Part shown: positions 25,328-35,721 of the stretch, piece after piece
Numbering within the stretch: position 1 is the stretch's first letter
How the letters are laid out: each line of letters begins with the position of its first letter
NCBI RefSeq assembly: GCF_001191005.1
Contig: NZ_CP012201.1
Span: 5,642,001-5,706,000 of the forward strand
DNA from: Massilia sp. NR 4-1
Lineage (GTDB): Bacteria > Pseudomonadota > Gammaproteobacteria > Burkholderiales > Burkholderiaceae_D
Direction of reading: 5' to 3'
DNA: 64,000 bases
Notes under the pieces: model-generated
What the model was told of the DNA's origin: nothing
Seen by the model: the letters and a program-made list of their open reading frames with translations, nothing else
The model's database searches: none
Position numbers and translations under genes: made by a program

Positions 25328-26357
25328 GCCCGCGCGCATCCTGGTCATCTCGCCCAACTGGATCGGCGATGCGGTGATGGCGCAGCCGCTGCTGCAGCTG
25401 CTGCGCGCCGCCCATCCCGCCGCGCCCATCGACGTGCTGGCGCCGCCCGCCGTCACGCCGGCCTGGCGCCAGATGGCGGAGGTGGCCGAGGTGCTGGAGA
25501 CGCCATTCCGCCATGGCGCCCTGCAGCTGAAGGAGCGCTGGAAATATGCGCGCCTGCTGCGCCAGCGCGGCTATGCGGCCGCCTACGTGCTGCCGAATAC
25601 GCTCAAGTACGCGCTGATTCCCTGGCTGGCGGGCATTGCGCGCCGTGTCGGCTACAAGGGCGAGAGCCGCTATGGCCTGATCAATGTGATGCATTACGAC
25701 GATGTGCCGCCGCGTCCCATGGTGCCGTTCTACGCCGCCCTGGCCGGCGCGCCGCGCGCGCCGCTGCGGTCCGATGTGCCGCGCCCGCGCATGGCGGTCA
25801 CGCCGCAGCAGGTGGCGGCCGCCTGCGCCAAGAGCGGTCTCGATGCGCAACGCCCGCTGCTGGTGTTCGCGCCGGGCGCCGAATTCGGCGCCGCCAAGCG
25901 CTGGCCGCCCGAGCATTTCGCCGCCCTGGCGCAAGCGGTTCTGGCGCGCGACCCTTCGGCCCAGGTGGCGCTGCTCGGCTCTCCCAAGGACCGCGCAACC
26001 TGCGAGGCCGTGCTGGCCGCCGCCGGCGCCTCAGCCGCCATCCATAATCTGGCGGGACAGACCTCGCTGGCCGAAGCGATCGCCCTGATCGGCCATGCCG
26101 CGGCCGTGGTCAGCAACGATTCCGGCCTGCTGCACATCGCCTCGGCCCTGAACCGGCCGGTGGTGGCGATTTACGGGCCGACCGATCCGGACCATGCGCC
26201 GCCGTTCTCCGATCTGGCGGCGGCGCTGTCGCTGCGCCTGGAGTGCTCGCCCTGCCGCCAGCGCGAATGCCCGCTCGGCCACCAGGACTGCATGCGCAAG
26301 CTGGCGCCGCAACAAGTCTGGCAGACGCTGGAACCGATGCTGGCGGCATCGCGCTAA
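25320..26357 (+). CDS. waaF: LPS heptosyltransferase II
   Basis: 345 aa. The N-terminal ILVISPNWIGDAVMAQPLLQ is the WaaF signature, and LKYALIPWLAGIARRVGYKGE is the conserved acceptor-domain block. The C-terminal half has FAPGAEFGAAKRWPPEHFAAL, VVSNDSGLLHIASALNRPVVAIYGPTDP and CSPCRQRECPLGHQDCM. WaaF transfers the second L-glycero-D-manno-heptose to the LPS inner core in the cytoplasm. It is coupled with the upstream O-antigen ligase gene by an 8-bp overlap, and a diguanylate cyclase gene starts 19 bp downstream. Confidence 0.95.
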   Translation: MTKPARILVISPNWIGDAVMAQPLLQLLRAAHPAAPIDVLAPPAVTPAWRQMAEVAEVLETPFRHGALQLKERWKYARLLRQRGYAAAYVLPNTLKYALIPWLAGIARRVGYKGESRYGLINVMHYDDVPPRPMVPFYAALAGAPRAPLRSDVPRPRMAVTPQQVAAACAKSGLDAQRPLLVFAPGAEFGAAKRWPPEHFAALAQAVLARDPSAQVALLGSPKDRATCEAVLAAAGASAAIHNLAGQTSLAEAIALIGHAAAVVSNDSGLLHIASALNRPVVAIYGPTDPDHAPPFSDLAAALSLRLECSPCRQRECPLGHQDCMRKLAPQQVWQTLEPMLAASR

Positions 26358-26376
26358 ACGGGTAGCCTTGCTGTTC

Positions 26377-27891
26377 ATGTACAAACGCTTACCCATTACG
26401 TTCTGGGCGACGCTCTTCGTCACCGTGGTCTGTGTCTCGCTGCTGGCCAGCGACGCCTGGCGCAGCTGGAATGCGCGCGAAGTGCTGCTGGCCGATACCG
26501 AGCGCGCCGCCGCCAACCTGGCGCGCGCCATGGCGCAGCAGGCCGACGATACGATCAAGGCGGCCGACACCAGCCTGGCCGATGTGGTCGAGCGCCTGGA
26601 AGCCGACAGCCGCGCTCCCGCCGCGCTGGCGCGCCTGCACCGCGTGATGACGAGCCAGGTCGGCAACCTGCCCCAGCTCAATGGCCTGTATGCCTATGAC
26701 GAGGCGGGCCGCTGGCTGGTCAACTCGCGCCCCGTGCTGGAAACCCGTTTCAACAACGCCGACCGCGAATATTTCAAATACCACCGCGCCAATCCCGGTC
26801 GCGGGCCGTATATCGGCGTGCCCGTGATCAGCCGCTCCACCGGCAAATGGGTGCTGCCCGTCTCGCGCCGCGTCAACCATGCCGACGGCAGCTTTGCCGG
26901 CGTGGCCCTGGCCACCATCGACGTCGAGTATCTGAAACGCTTCCAGCAAAGCCTGGACATCGGCAAGCATGGCGCCGTGATCCTGGTCTCGAACGGCGGC
27001 ACGACGCTGCTGCGGCGCCCCTTCAGCCCCGAGCTGATGGGGCGCGACCTGCGCGATTCGCCGCTGTACCAGGCGTATATGCAGGGCAAGGCCGGCACCG
27101 GCATCTGGCGTTCCACGCTCGATGGCGAAGTGCGCCTGAACAGTTTCCGCGCGCTGGAAAACTATCCGCTGTTCGTCTCGGCCGCGCTGTCCAAGGACGA
27201 GGTGCTGGAACACTGGCGGCGCGACACCTTCCTGCACACGCTGGGGGTGGGCATGCTGGCCGTGCTGCTGGGCTTCTTCGGCCGGCGCCTGGTGCGCCAG
27301 ATCCACCTGCGCCTGCAGGCCGAGCAGGAGCTGCTGCAGGCGCGCGACGCGCTCGAAAGCCTGAACCGCCAACTGGAAAAGATGGCCTTGCAGGATGGCT
27401 TGACCGGCTTGGCGAACCGGCGCCAGTTCGACGTCACCCTCGGCAATGAGTTCAGCCGCGCCGTGCGCCAGGGCAGCGAGCTGGCCTTCATCATGATCGA
27501 TGTCGACTACTTCAAGCAGTACAACGATCTGCAGGGCCACAGCGCCGGCGACGATTGCCTGCGCGCGCTGAGCCGCAGCATCCGCATGCAGACGCCGAAG
27601 CGTCCCGGCGACCTGGCCGCGCGCTACGGCGGCGAGGAAATCGGCGTGCTGCTGCCGAATACCGATGCCGAAGGCGCGCGCGCCGTGGCGGAGCGCATCC
27701 GCGCCGCCGTCGAGGCGCTGCAGATGCCCCATCCGGGCAGCCGGTTCCAGGTGGTGACGGTGAGCGCCGGCGTCGCTGCCATCAAACCGCAGCGTGGCGT
27801 GGACCAGCCCGGCGCCCTGGTCGAAGCCGCCGACCGTGCCCTGTACGCGGCCAAATCGGCCGGCCGCAACCGCGTCGGCAGCGCCGCTTAA
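26377..27891 (+). CDS. Cache-domain diguanylate cyclase
   Basis: 504 aa from ATG at 26377. One N-terminal membrane helix, a periplasmic double-Cache-like sensor (about 40-280; RFNNADREYFKYHRANPGRG and GVPVISRSTGKWVLPVSRRV), a second helix (about 285-305), a short coiled coil and a GGDEF domain. The active-site motif is GGEEI at about 418-422, and an RPGD inhibitory site (RxxD) lies 5 residues before it. Catalytic activity with product inhibition is therefore expected (2 GTP to c-di-GMP). The ligand sensed is unknown. The gene follows waaF by 19 bp and could be co-transcribed with LPS genes. Confidence 0.92.
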   Translation: MYKRLPITFWATLFVTVVCVSLLASDAWRSWNAREVLLADTERAAANLARAMAQQADDTIKAADTSLADVVERLEADSRAPAALARLHRVMTSQVGNLPQLNGLYAYDEAGRWLVNSRPVLETRFNNADREYFKYHRANPGRGPYIGVPVISRSTGKWVLPVSRRVNHADGSFAGVALATIDVEYLKRFQQSLDIGKHGAVILVSNGGTTLLRRPFSPELMGRDLRDSPLYQAYMQGKAGTGIWRSTLDGEVRLNSFRALENYPLFVSAALSKDEVLEHWRRDTFLHTLGVGMLAVLLGFFGRRLVRQIHLRLQAEQELLQARDALESLNRQLEKMALQDGLTGLANRRQFDVTLGNEFSRAVRQGSELAFIMIDVDYFKQYNDLQGHSAGDDCLRALSRSIRMQTPKRPGDLAARYGGEEIGVLLPNTDAEGARAVAERIRAAVEALQMPHPGSRFQVVTVSAGVAAIKPQRGVDQPGALVEAADRALYAAKSAGRNRVGSAA

Positions 27892-27998
27892 TTTCCGCTT
27901 TGGTGCACCGTCCGCCTTTATTGGCGCGCGCTTTGTGCTACATTTTTCTCTTGGCAGGCATGCAGACTTTCTTTCATCTTGCTATGAGGGGGCGCAAA

Positions 27999-29813
27999 AT
28001 GCGGCTGAGCGATTTCGGTATCCGGCAAAAACTCTACTTCGGCTTTGGCGCCGTCGTGCTGATCCTGGCTGTGCTGCTGGGCAGCGCTTACACCAACCTG
28101 TCGCGCCTGGATGAGGCTAACGGTTGGAACAACCATACCCATGAAGTCATCGCGGAAACCCAGTTTCTGCTTGAAAGCCTGTTGAATATGGAGACCGGCG
28201 AACGCGGCTTCGCGCTCACCGGCGACGAAGCCTCGCTGGCGCCGCTGGGCGCCGGCCAGGCGGCCTTTAAGACCCATCTCGCCAAAACGCGTTCGCTGAC
28301 CGCCGACAATGCGCAGCAGCAGGAGCGCCTGGCGCGGCTGGAGCAGGCGCAGGCCGAGTGGTTCGCCCATGCCGTGCAGCCGGTGCTGACGCTGCGCCGT
28401 GCCGCCGCCGACCAGGCGGGCCTGGATGCCGTGCTGGCTTTCGAGAAGGCGGGCAAGGGACGCGCCGGCATGGATGGCATGCGCGCCTTGCTGAACGATA
28501 TCGGCGGCGCCGAACAAGGCCTGCTGGAACAGCGCGCCCGCGATGCGCTGGCCTTGCAGCGGCTGACCAACAATACCTTGCTGTTCGGCGGCTTGCTGGC
28601 CGTCGGCCTGGCCATGCTGCTGGCGCGCATGCTGAGCCGTTCCATCGTGCCGCCGCTGGAACAGGCGGTGGCGATTGCGCGCCAGGTGGCGGCGGGCGAT
28701 TTGAGCGGCACCATCCGCGCCGATTCGCGCGATGAAACGGGGCAGATGATGCAGGCCCTGGCCGAGATGAAGCAAAGCCTGCTGAACATCGTGGGCGAGG
28801 TGCGCAAGGGTACCGACACCATCGCCAACGCCACCGGCGAAATCGCGCGCGGCAACCAGGACCTGTCGGCGCGCACCGAGCAGCAAGCCAGCTCGCTGGA
28901 GGAAACCGCGTCCTCGATGGAGGAACTGACCGGCACCGTGCGCCAGAACGCCGACAATGCGCGCGCCGCCAACCAGCTGGCCTCCGCCGCATCCGACGTG
29001 GCGCGCAAGGGCGGGCTGGTGGTGAGCCAGGTGGTGGGCACGATGGATGCGATCAAGGCCTCCTCCAGCAATGTGGTGGACATCATCGGCGTGATCGACA
29101 GCATCGCTTTCCAGACCAATATCCTGGCGCTCAATGCGGCGGTGGAGGCGGCGCGCGCCGGCGAGCAGGGCCGGGGCTTTGCCGTGGTCGCGACCGAGGT
29201 GCGCAATCTGGCGCAGCGCTCGGCCACGGCGGCCAAGGAGATCAAGGCGCTGATCGACGATTCGGTGAGCAAGGTGGAGGATGGCAGCCGGCTGGTGAAC
29301 CAGGCCGGCGAAACGATGGCCGAGCTGGTGGCCAGCGTGGAGCGGGTCACCACCATCATCGAGGACATCGCCAGCGCCAGCAGCCAGCAGATCGGCGGCA
29401 TCGAGCAGATCAACGCCGCCATCACGCAGATGGATACGGTGACGCAGCAGAACGCGGCGCTGGTGGAACAGGCGGCGGCCGCGGCGGAAGCCTTGCAGGA
29501 GCAGGCCTCCAATCAGTCGCAGGTGGTCAGCGTATTCCGTCTCGATGAGGCCATGACGGCGTATGCGGCGGTGCATCGGGCGGCCGCAGCGCGTCCATCC
29601 GCAGCGCCTGCCTTGCGCGCGGCTCCGGTGCGCAAGGCGCTGGCGGGCGCGGGATCGCGCGGTGCTGCCGGCGGCGCCGCGCCGCAAGCGCGGCGTGCAG
29701 CGGCCGACGCGCGCGGCAGCCCGGCACGCCGCGCGGCGCCGCCGGAAACCGAGGTGCGCAACAAGGCCGCCGTCGCAAGCAAGCCCGCCGCCGACGATTG
29801 GGAAGAATTTTGA
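27999..29813 (+). CDS. Methyl-accepting chemotaxis protein, CHASE3 sensor, with CheR-docking tail
   Basis: 604 aa from ATG at 27999, which has an AGGGGG site about 6 bp upstream. A first transmembrane helix (LYFGFGAVVLILAVLLGSAY), a periplasmic CHASE3-type four-helix domain with the hallmark METGERGFALTGDE, a second helix (about 186-205), HAMP, and the signalling hairpin tip IDSIAFQTNILALNAAVEAARAGEQGRGFAVVATEVRNLAQRS (split here across one helix pair). A flexible Ala/Pro-rich linker leads to the final residues DDWEEF, which match the xWxxF docking site for CheR/CheB. It therefore appears to be a high-abundance-type receptor able to tether the methylation enzymes. Confidence 0.93.
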   Translation: MRLSDFGIRQKLYFGFGAVVLILAVLLGSAYTNLSRLDEANGWNNHTHEVIAETQFLLESLLNMETGERGFALTGDEASLAPLGAGQAAFKTHLAKTRSLTADNAQQQERLARLEQAQAEWFAHAVQPVLTLRRAAADQAGLDAVLAFEKAGKGRAGMDGMRALLNDIGGAEQGLLEQRARDALALQRLTNNTLLFGGLLAVGLAMLLARMLSRSIVPPLEQAVAIARQVAAGDLSGTIRADSRDETGQMMQALAEMKQSLLNIVGEVRKGTDTIANATGEIARGNQDLSARTEQQASSLEETASSMEELTGTVRQNADNARAANQLASAASDVARKGGLVVSQVVGTMDAIKASSSNVVDIIGVIDSIAFQTNILALNAAVEAARAGEQGRGFAVVATEVRNLAQRSATAAKEIKALIDDSVSKVEDGSRLVNQAGETMAELVASVERVTTIIEDIASASSQQIGGIEQINAAITQMDTVTQQNAALVEQAAAAAEALQEQASNQSQVVSVFRLDEAMTAYAAVHRAAAARPSAAPALRAAPVRKALAGAGSRGAAGGAAPQARRAAADARGSPARRAAPPETEVRNKAAVASKPAADDWEEF

Positions 29814-29822
29814 ACGCCGCGT

Positions 29823-30712
29823 TCAGGGCGCCAGATAGGCGCTTTGCGCCAGAATCCGGGCCGGGTCGCTGATGTTGAGCAGTTCGCGCACGGCCTGCGC
29901 CTTGTCGCCGGCGCGCTGGTAATAGGCCTGGGCGATGCGGAAACCGATGAAGTAGCCCAGGTCGGGCGGGCGGCCATGTTTCATGCTTTGCGCGCCGAAC
30001 CATGGGCTATGGTCATCCTGGGCCAGGTCGCTGCGGAAGGCCTGCTTCAACTCCGCCTCGTGCTGGTAGCCATAGGCATGGATCGACTCGTTGAAATTGC
30101 CCTCGACCACCAGCGATGCCACGAAGTCGGCCCCGCCTTCGCTCAGCGCATGGCCAAGCAGGGAGCGCGAATCGATATGCTGCTGGAAGTGCATCAGCTC
30201 ATGCACCACGATGCTGGGCAGCAGGTCGATGGATTTGGTCACCAGCTGCAGGCGCGGATCCAGCTCATCGACCGGCACCTCGGGCGAGCGCGAAAACAGC
30301 TCGGTGCCCATCAGCAGGCCGTCGGGCGAAGCGGTGCCACCGGATGTCAGGCGGCCGATCAGGAAATAGATATCGGGGAACTCGGCGTCCGGATACAGGG
30401 CCTTGAAGCGGCGCATGGCGGCGCGGACGGTGGGTTCCATCTGCCGCGTTTTGAGCGTATTGGCACGGATGGCGGCGTAGTAGCGCGCATGGCTGCGCAC
30501 CTCCTTCAGCAGCCGCTCGCCGCTGTCGATGCGGCGGAAAATGAAGCCGCCCAGGCCCGCGCTGCCCTTGGCCAGGTATGCGTGTTCCAGCAGGGCCGCC
30601 GGATCGTCGGCGCTGGACAGGCGGTCGTAATTTTCCCAGAACAGATCGATATCGCTGGTGCCGAAACGGCAAAGCAGCCGGATGCTAGGAGGATGGCGAG
30701 GAAACGTCTCAT
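29823..30712 (-). pseudogene. Frameshifted secreted DUF2268-like zinc metalloprotease
   Basis: A signal peptide (MRRFLAILLASGCFAVS) is encoded from ATG at 30712, but its frame does not continue into the mature protein. The continuation (SDIDLFWENYDRLSSADD, then KGSAGLGGFIFRRIDSGERL) is read in another frame from about 30657, so one base seems lost near 30657-30664 in the run TTTCGGCACC; one extra G restores a 296-residue protein. The intact part has the zinc motif HELMHFQQH and a downstream EGGADF, as in DUF2268-type predicted Zn proteases. Without the repair, a GTG at 30500 would give only a 225-aa protein lacking the signal. A sequencing error is an equal possibility. Confidence 0.75.
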
Positions 30713-30750
30713 GTCAATCTTGTTATTTTAAAAAAAGACAAGATTAACAT
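30711..30750. repeat. Imperfect 13-bp inverted repeat over the metalloprotease start codon
   Basis: ATGTCAATCTTGT (30711-30723) and ACAAGATTAACAT (30738-30750) pair at 12 of 13 positions around an A/T loop. The left arm includes the ATG of the frameshifted protease. It lies 27 bp after the rng stop codon, so it may be an RNA hairpin that terminates, protects or represses translation, or a protein operator. Confidence 0.6.
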
Positions 30751-30777
30751 GAGAGTAAGTATGGCCTTCGGCCCTGC

Positions 30778-32241
<1,464 letters not shown>

Positions 32242-32249
32242 GGGCGCCT

Positions 32250-32870
32250 TCAGGGCAGGGGCAGGCCGGCCTGGCGCAGCAGCTGCGCCGTTTCAAACAG
32301 GGGCAGACCCATGATGCCGGAATGGCTGCCTTCGATGTGTTCCACGAACAGTGCGGCCAGGCCCTGGATGCCGTAGGCGCCGGCCTTGTCGTAGGGTTCG
32401 CTGGTGGCGCAGTAAGCCTGGATCGAGGCTGGCGAGAGCGCGCCGAAGCGCACGTCCGACACCTGGGTGATCTGGCCGGCGAAATCGCGATGGCGCACCG
32501 CCACCGCCGTCAGCACCTGGTGGGTGCGGCCGGAGAGCTGCTGCAGCATGGCGATGGCTTCGGCCGTATTGGCCGGCTTGCCGAGGATGGCGCCGTCGAT
32601 GGAAACGGTGGTGTCGGCCGACAGCACCGGGCGGTGCACCAGGTGGCGGCGCTGCACCAGGTTCCAGGCGAAATCGGCCTTTTCCATGGCGACCCGGCCC
32701 ACATAGGCGTAGGCGTCCTCGCTGGGATTCACTTCCTCGGTCACGTCGGCGCCGCGCGGGCCGTCGCTGCGCAGCAGCAGCAGCTCGAAGTCGACGCCGA
32801 TCTGGCGCAGCAGTTCGCGCCGGCGCGGGCTTTTGGAAGCGAGATAGATTTTCTTGTCGACCGGTTTCAT
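32250..32870 (-). CDS. maf: Maf-family nucleotide pyrophosphatase (YhdE type)
   Basis: 206 aa. Maf signatures are IYLASKSPRRRELLRQIG at the N-terminus, LSADTTVSIDGAILGKP in the middle and the C-terminal YDKAGAYGIQGLAALFVEHIEGSHSGIMGLPL. This subgroup hydrolyses dTTP/UTP and modified nucleotides to the monophosphates and pyrophosphate. Its position immediately before rng is conserved widely. Start ATG at 32870, 18 bp after rlmH. Confidence 0.93.
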   Translation of the reverse strand: MKPVDKKIYLASKSPRRRELLRQIGVDFELLLLRSDGPRGADVTEEVNPSEDAYAYVGRVAMEKADFAWNLVQRRHLVHRPVLSADTTVSIDGAILGKPANTAEAIAMLQQLSGRTHQVLTAVAVRHRDFAGQITQVSDVRFGALSPASIQAYCATSEPYDKAGAYGIQGLAALFVEHIEGSHSGIMGLPLFETAQLLRQAGLPLP

Positions 32871-32888
32871 CGGAGTCTTTTATTCGAA

Positions 32889-33359
32889 TTACACGCGATG
32901 ATACGGGTGATTCTGCGTAATTGTCCACGCCCGATACAGCTGCTCGGCCAGCATCACGCGCACCATGCCATGCGGCAGGGTCATGCTGGAGATGCGGATC
33001 AGGCCTTCGGCCCTGGCTTTCAGTTCGGGATCGAGGCCGTCGGCGCCGCCGATCAGGAAGGCGGTATCGCGCCCATCCTGCTGCCACTGCTGCAATTGCT
33101 GCGACAGGCCGACGCTGGTCAAGTCCTTGCCGCGTTCATCGAGCGCGATGATGCGCACCGATTTCGGCAGGGCCGCCTCGATGCGCTCGCGTTCCAGCGC
33201 CATGGCCGTGGCGGCCGTCTTGCTGCCGGAACGCTCGACCGGCTTGATTTCCTTGAGCACGATGCGCAGCTCGGGCGGCATGCGCTTCGTGTACTCGGCA
33301 AAACCGCTTTCGATCCAGGCCGGCATTTTGTGGCCGACCGCGGCGATAATCAGCTGCAC
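32889..33359 (-). CDS. rlmH: 23S rRNA (pseudouridine1915-N3)-methyltransferase
   Basis: 156 aa with a GTG start at 33359. SPOUT fold features: MQLIIAAVGHKMPAWIESGF, LDERGKDLTSVGLSQQL, the SAM-binding FLIGGADGLDPEL and the final HPYHRV. It methylates pseudouridine 1915 in helix 69 of 23S rRNA. It begins 3 bp after rsfS ends and is the usual partner of rsfS and nadD. Confidence 0.96.
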   Translation of the reverse strand: MQLIIAAVGHKMPAWIESGFAEYTKRMPPELRIVLKEIKPVERSGSKTAATAMALERERIEAALPKSVRIIALDERGKDLTSVGLSQQLQQWQQDGRDTAFLIGGADGLDPELKARAEGLIRISSMTLPHGMVRVMLAEQLYRAWTITQNHPYHRV

Positions 33360-33362
33360 GCC

Positions 33363-34094
33363 TTACTCGGCTGCGGGCTTTTTGATGCGCTTGATGACGG
33401 TCTTGACCGGCGCCTCGGCTGCCTTGGCGGCGGATTTGGCCTTGGCTTCCTTGGCGGCCTTGGCCGATGCCACGGAAGTCTTGGACGCGGCCACCTTCAC
33501 CTTCTTGCCTTCCGGCGCCTCGACGGCCGGCGTGGCTTTCTTGGCGGCTTTCTTGGCGGCGGCGCCGGCAGCGGCGGCGCCGGCAGCGGCGGCGGCCTTC
33601 ACGGTGCCAGGCTTGCGCGCTGGCGCGGCCTTTTTCTCGATGACGGCTTCGGCCGACTTGGCGGCTTTGGAGGCGGCCAGGTGGCCCGATTTCTTTTTCG
33701 GTGCGGCTTCGGCTTCGCTGGCGGCCTTGCCTTCGGCCGAGGACTTGCGCTTGGCGGCGCCCAGTTTGACCGGCTTCTCGCCCCAGATTTCTTCCAGACG
33801 GTAATAGGCGCGGATCGGCGCCTGCATGATGTGGACGATCATATCGCCCAGGTCGACCAGCACCCATTCACCGGTGTCTTCACCCTCGACGCCGATCACG
33901 TCGCCGCCGGCTTCCTTGACCTTGTCGCGCACCGATGCCGCCAGTGCCTTGGTCTGGCGGTTGGACGTACCGGAGGCGATGCAGATGCGGTCGAACAGGC
34001 TGGTGAGACCCGTCGTGTCGAACATGACGATGTCCTGGGCTTTCACGTCTTCCAGAGCATCAACGACGGTGGTTTGCAGTTTTTTGATATCCAT
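33363..34094 (-). CDS. rsfS: Ribosome silencing factor RsfS with long Lys/Ala histone-H1-like tail
   Basis: 243 aa, about twice the usual RsfS length. Residues 1-110 are the RsfS domain (LQTTVVDALEDVKAQDIVMFDT; GEDTGEWVLVDLGDMIVHIM; YRLEEIWG), which binds ribosomal protein uL14 and blocks subunit joining in starvation. Residues about 116-243 are a low-complexity Lys/Ala/Pro region (AAKKAAKKATPAVEAPEGKK and similar), like histone H1-type bacterial proteins, ending VIKRIKKPAAE. The tail may bind RNA or DNA, which is inference. It abuts nadD (stop at 34095) with no spacer. The reading frame is continuous, so this is not an obvious fusion error. Confidence 0.93.
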   Translation of the reverse strand: MDIKKLQTTVVDALEDVKAQDIVMFDTTGLTSLFDRICIASGTSNRQTKALAASVRDKVKEAGGDVIGVEGEDTGEWVLVDLGDMIVHIMQAPIRAYYRLEEIWGEKPVKLGAAKRKSSAEGKAASEAEAAPKKKSGHLAASKAAKSAEAVIEKKAAPARKPGTVKAAAAAGAAAAGAAAKKAAKKATPAVEAPEGKKVKVAASKTSVASAKAAKEAKAKSAAKAAEAPVKTVIKRIKKPAAE

Positions 34095-34742
34095 TTAATT
34101 CTTATAAAGATTATGTTGTTCAATATAGTCTAGCACTACCGGCGGGATAAGCGAGGCCGCCCTCTCCCCCCGTTGTAATGCAGCACGAATGGCGGTGGCC
34201 GAGACATCCTCGGCCAGATCGGCGGCCAGACAAGTCAGGCCGGCCGCTGCGCCGCGCAGCCGGGAAGGGCTGGCCAGGCGGCGCTGGAATTGCTCTGCGA
34301 CGGCGGTCGGCACGCTGGCATCGTCCAGCGCAAAGCCGGGCCGCGCCGCCACGCAGAAGTGGGCCAGTTCAAACAGGGTTGGCCATTCCTGCCAGCTGTC
34401 CAGGTTTTGCAGCTGGTCCGCTCCCATCAGGAAGCACAGCGACACGTCGGCGCCGACTTCGGCCCGGATCGCGCGCAGGGTGTCGATGGTATACGTCGCC
34501 CTGCCACGGGCGATTTCCTGGCGGTCGATGAGGACCGGGAAGGGCAGTCCGGCAAACGCCAGTTCCACCATTTCCGTCCGCTGCTCCGGCGTCGCCTGCA
34601 GCGCCGCCTTCTGCCACGGCAGGGTGGGGATCACGCGCAGCTGGTCGGCGCCCAGCAGCTGCATGAAATGGATGCCGAGGGCCAGATGGCCCTTGTGCAC
34701 CGGATCGAAGCTACCTCCCAGCAGGGCGATGCAGGTCTTCAC
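34095..34742 (-). CDS. nadD: Nicotinate-nucleotide adenylyltransferase
   Basis: 215 aa from a GTG at 34742 that overlaps the hemF TGA. It carries the nucleotidyltransferase motif LLGGSFDPVHKGHLALG, then LPWQKAALQATPEQRTEMVELA, FLMGADQLQNLDSWQEW and a C-terminal DVSATAIRAALQRGE (the ISSTxIR-type motif, here SATAIR). It makes deamido-NAD from nicotinate mononucleotide and ATP. It is translationally coupled with hemF and rsfS. Confidence 0.95.
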   Translation of the reverse strand: MKTCIALLGGSFDPVHKGHLALGIHFMQLLGADQLRVIPTLPWQKAALQATPEQRTEMVELAFAGLPFPVLIDRQEIARGRATYTIDTLRAIRAEVGADVSLCFLMGADQLQNLDSWQEWPTLFELAHFCVAARPGFALDDASVPTAVAEQFQRRLASPSRLRGAAAGLTCLAADLAEDVSATAIRAALQRGERAASLIPPVVLDYIEQHNLYKN

Positions 34743-35662
34743 TCAGCCAGCCAGTCGCGGTGCGGCAGGAAATCGGTGTACAGCGCCGCCTCCGGCGAGC
34801 CGTCCGCCGGATGCCAGTCGTAGCGCCATTGCGCCACCGGCGGCATCGACATCAGGATCGCCTCGGTGCGCCCGCCCGACTGCAGGCCGAACAAGGTGCC
34901 GCGGTCGAACACCAGATTGAATTCGACGTAGCGGCCGCGCCGGTAAGCCTGGAAACCGCGTTCGCGTTCGCCGTACGGCTGGTCCTTGCGCGCGTTCAGC
35001 ACCGGCAGGTAGGCGGCCAGGAAGGCGTCGCCCACGCTGCGCACCATGGCGAAGCTCTGCTCGAAACCGAGCTCGTTGAAGTCGTCGAAGAAGATGCCGC
35101 CCACGCCGCGCGCTTCCTTGCGGTGCTTGAGGTAGAAGTAATCGTCGCACCACTTCTTGAAGCGTGGGTAGAGCGTGCCGCCAAATGGCGCCAGCGCGTC
35201 ATGGCAGGTCTGGTGGAAGTGGCGCGCATCGCCGGCGTTGCCGTAGAAGGGCGTCAGGTCCATGCCGCCGCCGAACCACCATACCGGCTTGCCTTCGGTG
35301 GTGCTGGTGGTGAAGAAGCGCACATTGAAGTGCACCGTCGGCGCATACGGATTGCGCGGATGCAGCACCAGCGACACGCCCATCGCCTCCCAGGCGCGCC
35401 CGTTCAGCTCCGGCCGGTGGGCGGCGGCCGACGGCGGCAGCTTCTCGCCCATCACGTGGGAGAAATTGCAGCCGCCGCGTTCCAGCACATGGCCGTCCTC
35501 GATCAGGCGCGTGATGCCGCCGCCGCCTTCCTCGCGTTGCCACTCGTCGCGCAGGAAGGGACGGCCGTCGGCCTGCTCCAGGCCTTGCACAATACGTTCT
35601 TGCAGATCCAGCAGATAGGCCTTGACGGCGGCGGGGGAGGGCATGGCGGCAGCTGTGTTCAT
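34739..35662 (-). CDS. hemF: Oxygen-dependent coproporphyrinogen III oxidase
   Basis: 307 aa from the ATG at 35662 (MNTAAAMPSPAAVKAYLLDL). HemF signatures are clear: GGGITRLIEDGHVLERGGCNFSHV, HPRNPYAPTVHFNVRFF, GGGMDLTPFYG and the C-terminal EFNLVFDRGTLFGLQSGGRTEAILMSMPP. It converts coproporphyrinogen III to protoporphyrinogen IX with O2, consistent with an aerobe. It lies 59 bp downstream of purD, and its stop overlaps nadD. Confidence 0.96.
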   Translation of the reverse strand: MNTAAAMPSPAAVKAYLLDLQERIVQGLEQADGRPFLRDEWQREEGGGGITRLIEDGHVLERGGCNFSHVMGEKLPPSAAAHRPELNGRAWEAMGVSLVLHPRNPYAPTVHFNVRFFTTSTTEGKPVWWFGGGMDLTPFYGNAGDARHFHQTCHDALAPFGGTLYPRFKKWCDDYFYLKHRKEARGVGGIFFDDFNELGFEQSFAMVRSVGDAFLAAYLPVLNARKDQPYGERERGFQAYRRGRYVEFNLVFDRGTLFGLQSGGRTEAILMSMPPVAQWRYDWHPADGSPEAALYTDFLPHRDWLAE

Positions 35663-35721
35663 TTTTCTTTTGCTTTTTCCGGGTGGGTAGGCCGGGCGTT
35701 TGCGCCCGGCCGGGCATGCGC

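Noticed and set aside
33363..33700. Possible frameshift or assembly error producing the RsfS tail
   Set aside because: The Lys/Ala-rich frame is continuous from the RsfS domain to a stop 3 bp before the rlmH GTG, and the composition is coherent over its length.
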